Notes under the pieces: generated by a model | Databases searched by the model: none | What the model was told of the DNA's origin: nothing | The model's input: the letters and a program-made list of their open reading frames with translations, nothing else | Translations under genes and position numbers: made by a program | Shown: positions 59,179 through 64,000 of the stretch, in pieces | Numbering within the stretch: position 1 is the stretch's first letter | Layout: each line of letters begins with the position of its first letter | Assembly: GCA_963777485.1 (NCBI GenBank) | Contig: CAVZQP010000001.1 | Location: 744,001-808,000, forward strand | Direction of reading: 5' to 3' | Source of the DNA: Bog-473 sp963777485 | GTDB lineage: Bacteria > Actinomycetota > Acidimicrobiia > Acidimicrobiales > RAAP-2 | Length of the DNA: 64,000 nt

Positions 59179-60600
59179 ATGGGCAAGGGCGGCGCGAGCG
59201 CCATCGTGACGCGGGAAGAGGACTTCCCCCGCTGGTACCAAGAGGTCGTTGCCCGCGCCGAAATGGCCGAGAACGGCCCCGCCCGCGGCACCATGGTCAT
59301 CCGCCCCTGGGGCTACGGCATCTGGGAGCTAATGCAGGCTGAGCTCGACCGGCGCATCAAGGAAGCCGGCGCGGAGAACGCCTACTTCCCACTCTTCATC
59401 CCCGAGTCCTTCCTCAAGCTCGAGGCCGAGCACGTCGAGGGATTCGCGCCCGAGCTCGCGATCGTCACGCATGGGGGCGGCAAGGAGCTCGAAGAGCCCC
59501 TCGTGGTGCGGCCCACGAGCGAGACGGTGATCAACAGCTTCTTCTCCAAGTGGATCCAGAGCCATCGGGACCTGCCCATGCTGTTGAACCAGTGGGCGAA
59601 CGTCGTGCGCTGGGAGATGCGCCCGCGGCTGTTCCTCCGCACCACGGAGTTCCTGTGGCAGGAGGGACACACCGCACACGCCACCGAGGACGACGCACGG
59701 GCCTACGCGCTGCGCATCCTCGACGACGTCTACCGCGCCACCGTCGTCGACCTCCTCGGCGTCCCCACCCTCACCGGCCACAAGACGGCCCGGGAACGCT
59801 TCCCCGGGGCGATCTGTTCGTGGACCTGCGAGAGCATGATGGGCGACGGCAAGGCATTGCAGATGTGCACGAGCCATGAGCTCGGGCAGAACTTCGCCAA
59901 GGTCTTCGATACGACGTACACCAACGCGCAGGGCACGCTCGAACACGTCTGGCAGACGTCGTGGGGCATTACTACCCGGCTGGTCGGCGCGCTGGTCATG
60001 GTGCACGGCGACGACTTCGGCTTGCGCCTCCCGCCCGCCGTCGCCCCCGCCCAGGTCGTCGTGATGGTCGTCAAGGACGACGCCGCCGTGGGGGAGGCCG
60101 CCGCCTCTCTCTGCGCCGAGCTCCGCGCGGCGGGCCACCGGGTGCGTCTCGACGACCGGACCGACACCAGCTTCGGCCGACGCAGTGTGGACTGGGAGCT
60201 CAAGGGGGTCCCCGTCCGGGTGGAGGTCGGGCCGCGGGACCTGGCCGAGGGCAACGTGACCCTGGTCATCCGCCACCGCAGGGAAAAGCAGAGCGTGCCC
60301 CTGGCCGGGGTGGGCGCCGAGGTCGATGCCGCGCTGGCCTCGGCGAGCCGGGACCTGCTGGCCGAGGCCACCGCGTTCCAGGAGGCCCGGACGGCCGAGG
60401 CCACCACGCTCGAGGAGACCGTCGAGGCCGGTTCGGTGGGCTTCGCCCGAGTGCGCCTGGGCGCCCTCGGGCCCGACGGAGAGGACCGTCTGGCGCAGCA
60501 CGCGCTCACCGTGCGGTGCCTCCAGCGCCCCGACGGCTCGCTCGCAGGTCACGACGACCCCGAGGACGAACTCGTCGCCGTCGTCGGACGCTCCTACTGA
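59179..60600 (+). CDS. proS: Prolyl-tRNA synthetase, archaeal/eukaryote-like short type
   Basis: Class II synthetase (473 residues) of the ProS type without the bacterial editing insertion. Class II motif 1 region RPWGYGIWELMQ, motif 2 NVVRWEMRPRLFLRTTEFLWQEGHTAH and motif 3 region TSWGITTRLVGALVMVHGDDFGL are intact. The anticodon-binding and C-terminal zinc-like domains follow. In many actinobacteria the longer bacterial type occurs instead, so lineage-specific replacement is possible. Confidence 0.95.
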   Translation: MGKGGASAIVTREEDFPRWYQEVVARAEMAENGPARGTMVIRPWGYGIWELMQAELDRRIKEAGAENAYFPLFIPESFLKLEAEHVEGFAPELAIVTHGGGKELEEPLVVRPTSETVINSFFSKWIQSHRDLPMLLNQWANVVRWEMRPRLFLRTTEFLWQEGHTAHATEDDARAYALRILDDVYRATVVDLLGVPTLTGHKTARERFPGAICSWTCESMMGDGKALQMCTSHELGQNFAKVFDTTYTNAQGTLEHVWQTSWGITTRLVGALVMVHGDDFGLRLPPAVAPAQVVVMVVKDDAAVGEAAASLCAELRAAGHRVRLDDRTDTSFGRRSVDWELKGVPVRVEVGPRDLAEGNVTLVIRHRREKQSVPLAGVGAEVDAALASASRDLLAEATAFQEARTAEATTLEETVEAGSVGFARVRLGALGPDGEDRLAQHALTVRCLQRPDGSLAGHDDPEDELVAVVGRSY

Positions 60601-60609
60601 CGACGGGAT

Positions 60610-60618
60610 TGCTATAAT
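60610..60618 (+). promoter_or_regulatory. Extended -10 promoter TGCTATAAT before rimP
   Basis: TGC followed by a perfect TATAAT, the only consensus -10 noted in the window. The TGn extension can replace a -35, and none is visible at the right distance. Predicted start is near 60625, giving a leader of about 125 bases to rimP. Confidence 0.65.
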
Positions 60619-60654
60619 TCTCTGGCTGTCCATTAAGAATCAGTACCTCGTTGA

Positions 60655-60676
60655 AGCGTGGGCTGCGGCCCACGCT
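60655..60676 (+). promoter_or_regulatory. Hairpin in the rimP-nusA leader
   Basis: AGCGTGGGC-TGCG-GCCCACGCT, a perfect 9-bp stem extendable by one A-T pair, then TTTCGCTTT. A GTGGGC/GCCCAC hairpin before rimP is seen in many bacteria. It could be an attenuator read by NusA, or a terminator-like element limiting entry into the operon. Confidence 0.55.
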
Positions 60677-60749
60677 TTCGCTTTGCGGGGGCCAGATTTC
60701 GACGACCAGACCAGGAAGATCACGAGTGCAGACCAAGGAGGTGACAGGG

Positions 60750-61240
60750 ATGACCGACATGACGGACCTGGCCGGCGCCCTGTCGCCGGTCGTGGAGGCA
60801 CGCGGCCTGGAGCTGGTCGACGTGGAGCTCCACGGGGCCCAGCTCACGGTCTTCGTCGACCGCGACGGCGGGGTCGGCCTGGACGACCTCGGCGAGGCCA
60901 CGAAGGACGTCTCGGCTGCGCTCGACCAGATCGACCCCCTGCCGGGGCGCTACACGCTCGCGGTCTCGAGCCCCGGGCTCGAGCGGCGGCTGCGCACGCC
61001 GGCCCATTTCGCGCGGGCGGTCGGCGAGACGGTCACCGTGCGGGTGGATGCGGGGACCGCTGATGTCCGGCGCCTGACAGGGACGCTGGCGTCGGCCGAC
61101 GAGACGGGATGCACCCTGACCGGGTCGGACGTGCCCGGCGGCGAGGTACGCATCCGCTACGACCAAATCGAAAGGGCGCGCACGGTGTTCGAATGGGGGC
61201 CGGCGCCGCGTCGCGCGAAGAGTGAGAGGGTGAAGCGGCC

Positions 61241-61244
<4 letters not shown>
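60750..61244 (+). CDS. rimP: Ribosome maturation factor RimP
   Basis: 30S assembly factor. The 164 residues include VVEARGLELVDVEL, the loop VFVDRDGGVGLDDLGE and VSSPGLERRLRTPAHFARAVGE. The start is fixed by a perfect AAGGAGGTGA ending 5 bases before the ATG, contrasting with the leaderless style of neighbours. Overlaps nusA as ATGA. Confidence 0.95.
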
Positions 61245-62556
<1,312 letters not shown>

Positions 62557-62560
<4 letters not shown>

Positions 62561-62838
62561 CGCCGACACGGACCTGTGTCGGCTGCCGGCGTGCCCTGCC
62601 GGCGGACCGGCTGGTCCGGATCGTGCGCCGGCCCGGCGGGGGCCTCGCCGTCGACCGGCACGGCGTCGGGCGGGGGGCGTGGCTGTGCCGGGAGTCGCCG
62701 CCGTGCCTGGATCGGGCCGTGCGCCAGCATCGCTTCGAGCGGGCGTTTCGTGCGCCGGTCGGGGCCGCTGAGCTGGAGCAGTTGTGTGCGCAGATGGGTG
62801 TGGCGTGGAGGAGTGGGGCACCTGATGTGCGAGGATGA
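62557..62838 (+). CDS. ylxR: YlxR-family (DUF448) RNA-binding protein, probable ATA start
   Basis: Small basic protein between nusA and infB, as in most bacteria; a nucleoid-associated or RNA-binding role is reported for the family. The hallmark TRTCVGCRRALPADRLVRIV is followed by GRGAWLC and the C-terminal helices. In this frame no ATG, GTG or TTG exists between the nusA core and TRTCVGC. The only position giving the normal length and the local four-base overlap style is ATA at 62557 (ATAG with the nusA stop). The gene is confident, the start is not. The stop overlaps an ATG in frame with infB (ATGA). Confidence 0.75.
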
Positions 62839-64000
62839 GGGGCTGGGTTGACCCCGAGCCCCGCAAAGACAAGGACGAAGAAAACCACTTGCCGAAGAAG
62901 ATTCGCGTCTATGAGCTGGCCAAAGAGCTAGGCCTCACCAACAAGGAAGGGCTCGAGCTGGCCCTTTCCCTCGGGATCGGGGTCAAGAGCCACTCGTCCT
63001 CCATCGAGGACGCGCAGGCGGACCGCGTCCGCCGCAAGGCCGACGCGGAAGGGTTGCGGCGACCCGTCCAGCCCGAGGAGCCGGCCCCGGCCAAGAAGGC
63101 GGCCAAGGCCACCAAGAAGGCGGCGCCGGCGAAGAAGGCCGCGGCGACGACCGAGGCTGCGACCGCTCCAGCTGCCGCGGAGCGCCCTGCGGCGAGCGGG
63201 ACGACTGCGGCGCCTGCGCCGGCCAAGAAGGCGGTGGCGGCATCGAGTGCGGGGGCGACTGTGGCCCCGGCCAAGAAGGCGCCCGCCCGCAGTGTGGCTG
63301 CTCCGCCGGCCGACGCGCCTGCGGCGGCGTCGTCGGGTGATGGTGGTGGCGGTGCTGCTGCCGAGGCGCCCGTTCGTTCGTCTCGCCTGATCAGCAGCCG
63401 GCCGACCGAACGTCCGCCCGCCGCGCCTGCCGCCCCGGCGGCAGGGGACCGTCCTGCGGCCTCGCCCGCCCAGGCGCCGGCGGCCGCACATTCCGCGGCT
63501 GCGCACGCACCGGAGACGGCGGCACCGCCCGACCAGCGCCGGACCCGACCCCCACTCAGCCCGTCCGGCAAGCCCGTGCCTCCGCCGCCCGGGCAGCGAC
63601 CGCCGCTCGGACCGAGCGGGCGGCCCATTCCGCCCCCGCCCGGCATGGGCGGGCGCCGGCCCACTTCGAACGCACCCTCCGGTCCCCGTCCCGGCGGCGG
63701 CGGCGGAAGCTCCTACCCGCAGCGCACCGGCGGCCGGCCCGCGGGAGGCGCGGGGCGTCCCGGTGGCGGTGCGGGCGGTGGCGGTGGCTTCGGCGGCCGC
63801 CCGGGTGGCGGCTTCGGCGGGCGCTCGGGCGCGGGTGCCCCAGCCGGTGCCCCGCCGCAGGGAGGACGTGGGGGCATGCCGGGTCGGCGGCCTCCACAAC
63901 GTCGGGCGCGGCGACGCCGGCGCAACCTCGAAGAGCTCGAGCCGACGCAGCTCACGACGTACCAGCCGTCGACGGCGCCGGTGCCCGAGGGCGAGATCAT
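62835..64000 (+). CDS. infB: Translation initiation factor IF-2, N-terminal part
   Basis: Truncated by the window end before the GTPase domain. After the start comes the IF2-N motif (KKIRVYELAKELGL), then a Lys/Ala-rich region (PAKKAAKATKKAAPAKKAA), a Pro-rich region and a Gly/Arg-rich region (GGAGGGGGFGGRPGGG), ending NLEELEPTQLTTYQP. Two starts are in frame: the ATG at 62835, overlapping ylxR as ATGA, and the TTG at 62889 giving the more usual short start MPKKIRVYELA with AAGGA upstream. The first fits the local overlap pattern. Confidence 0.93.
   Translation, partial: MRGWVDPEPRKDKDEENHLPKKIRVYELAKELGLTNKEGLELALSLGIGVKSHSSSIEDAQADRVRRKADAEGLRRPVQPEEPAPAKKAAKATKKAAPAKKAAATTEAATAPAAAERPAASGTTAAPAPAKKAVAASSAGATVAPAKKAPARSVAAPPADAPAAASSGDGGGGAAAEAPVRSSRLISSRPTERPPAAPAAPAAGDRPAASPAQAPAAAHSAAAHAPETAAPPDQRRTRPPLSPSGKPVPPPPGQRPPLGPSGRPIPPPPGMGGRRPTSNAPSGPRPGGGGGSSYPQRTGGRPAGGAGRPGGGAGGGGGFGGRPGGGFGGRSGAGAPAGAPPQGGRGGMPGRRPPQRRARRRRRNLEELEPTQLTTYQPSTAPVPEGEI

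Overview
The window is a high-GC chromosomal segment of an actinobacterium, most likely of class Acidimicrobiia. This is inferred from gene order (tig-clpP-clpX-folC, mreBCD-mrdA, rng-rplU-rpmA, xerC-rpsB-tsf-pyrH-frr-cdsA-dxr-rseP-ispG-proS-rimP-nusA-ylxR-infB), an MtrAB-like two-component system with a GerMN lipoprotein, an F420-type luciferase-like oxidoreductase, a rifamycin phosphotransferase and frequent GTG/TTG starts. No 16S gene is present, so the placement is not proven. I saw no tRNA, rRNA, CRISPR array, insertion sequence or prophage. Coding density is very high: no gap without a gene exceeds about 235 bases.

Layout. 1-7.5 kb: edge of a DUF5679 gene, a DinB/maleylpyruvate-isomerase-like gene, protein quality control (tig, clpP, clpX), folC, ndk, mreB. 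7.5-16 kb: mreC, mreD and the PBP2 gene run into a B12-type radical SAM pair of unknown function, then rng, rplU and rpmA. 16-23.4 kb: a block between rpmA and obgE, where many genomes have none, with a two-repeat-type secreted protein, a purine nucleoside phosphorylase/VOC pair, and copper amine oxidase, DtxR-like regulator and deaminase genes. 23.4-30.8 kb: obgE, proB, proA, a MoxR/CoxE-type pair, a histidine phosphatase and a zinc-ribbon membrane protein. 30.8-41.8 kb: an accessory stretch of single genes on both strands (AveC-like membrane protein with a 36-residue partner, Rpf-like protein, reductase, small secreted proteins, epoxide-hydrolase-like protein, universal stress protein, methyltransferase, rifamycin phosphotransferase, P-loop kinase, and a frameshifted secreted repeat/hydrolase gene). 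41.8-50.7 kb: class II DAHP synthase, LLM oxidoreductase, nadD-sORF-rsfS, MtrAB-like system, orphan substrate-binding protein, xerC. 50.7-64 kb: translation and isoprenoid/lipid core genes, ending inside infB.

Two features recur and helped choose starts. First, many genes lack a Shine-Dalgarno sequence and instead have a TANNNT box ending 6-11 bases before the start codon, the geometry of leaderless transcripts. Second, genes within operons are often joined by four-base stop/start overlaps (GTGA, ATGA, TTGA). The second pattern suggests that ylxR uses an ATA start inside an ATAG overlap with nusA.

The most notable points are a 19-bp palindrome upstream of the rifamycin phosphotransferase gene that resembles the rifamycin-associated element, the leaderless promoter pattern, the non-canonical ylxR start, the 7+6 repeat secreted protein whose second repeat recurs in the frameshifted gene, and small membrane-protein genes that ordinary length cut-offs would miss.
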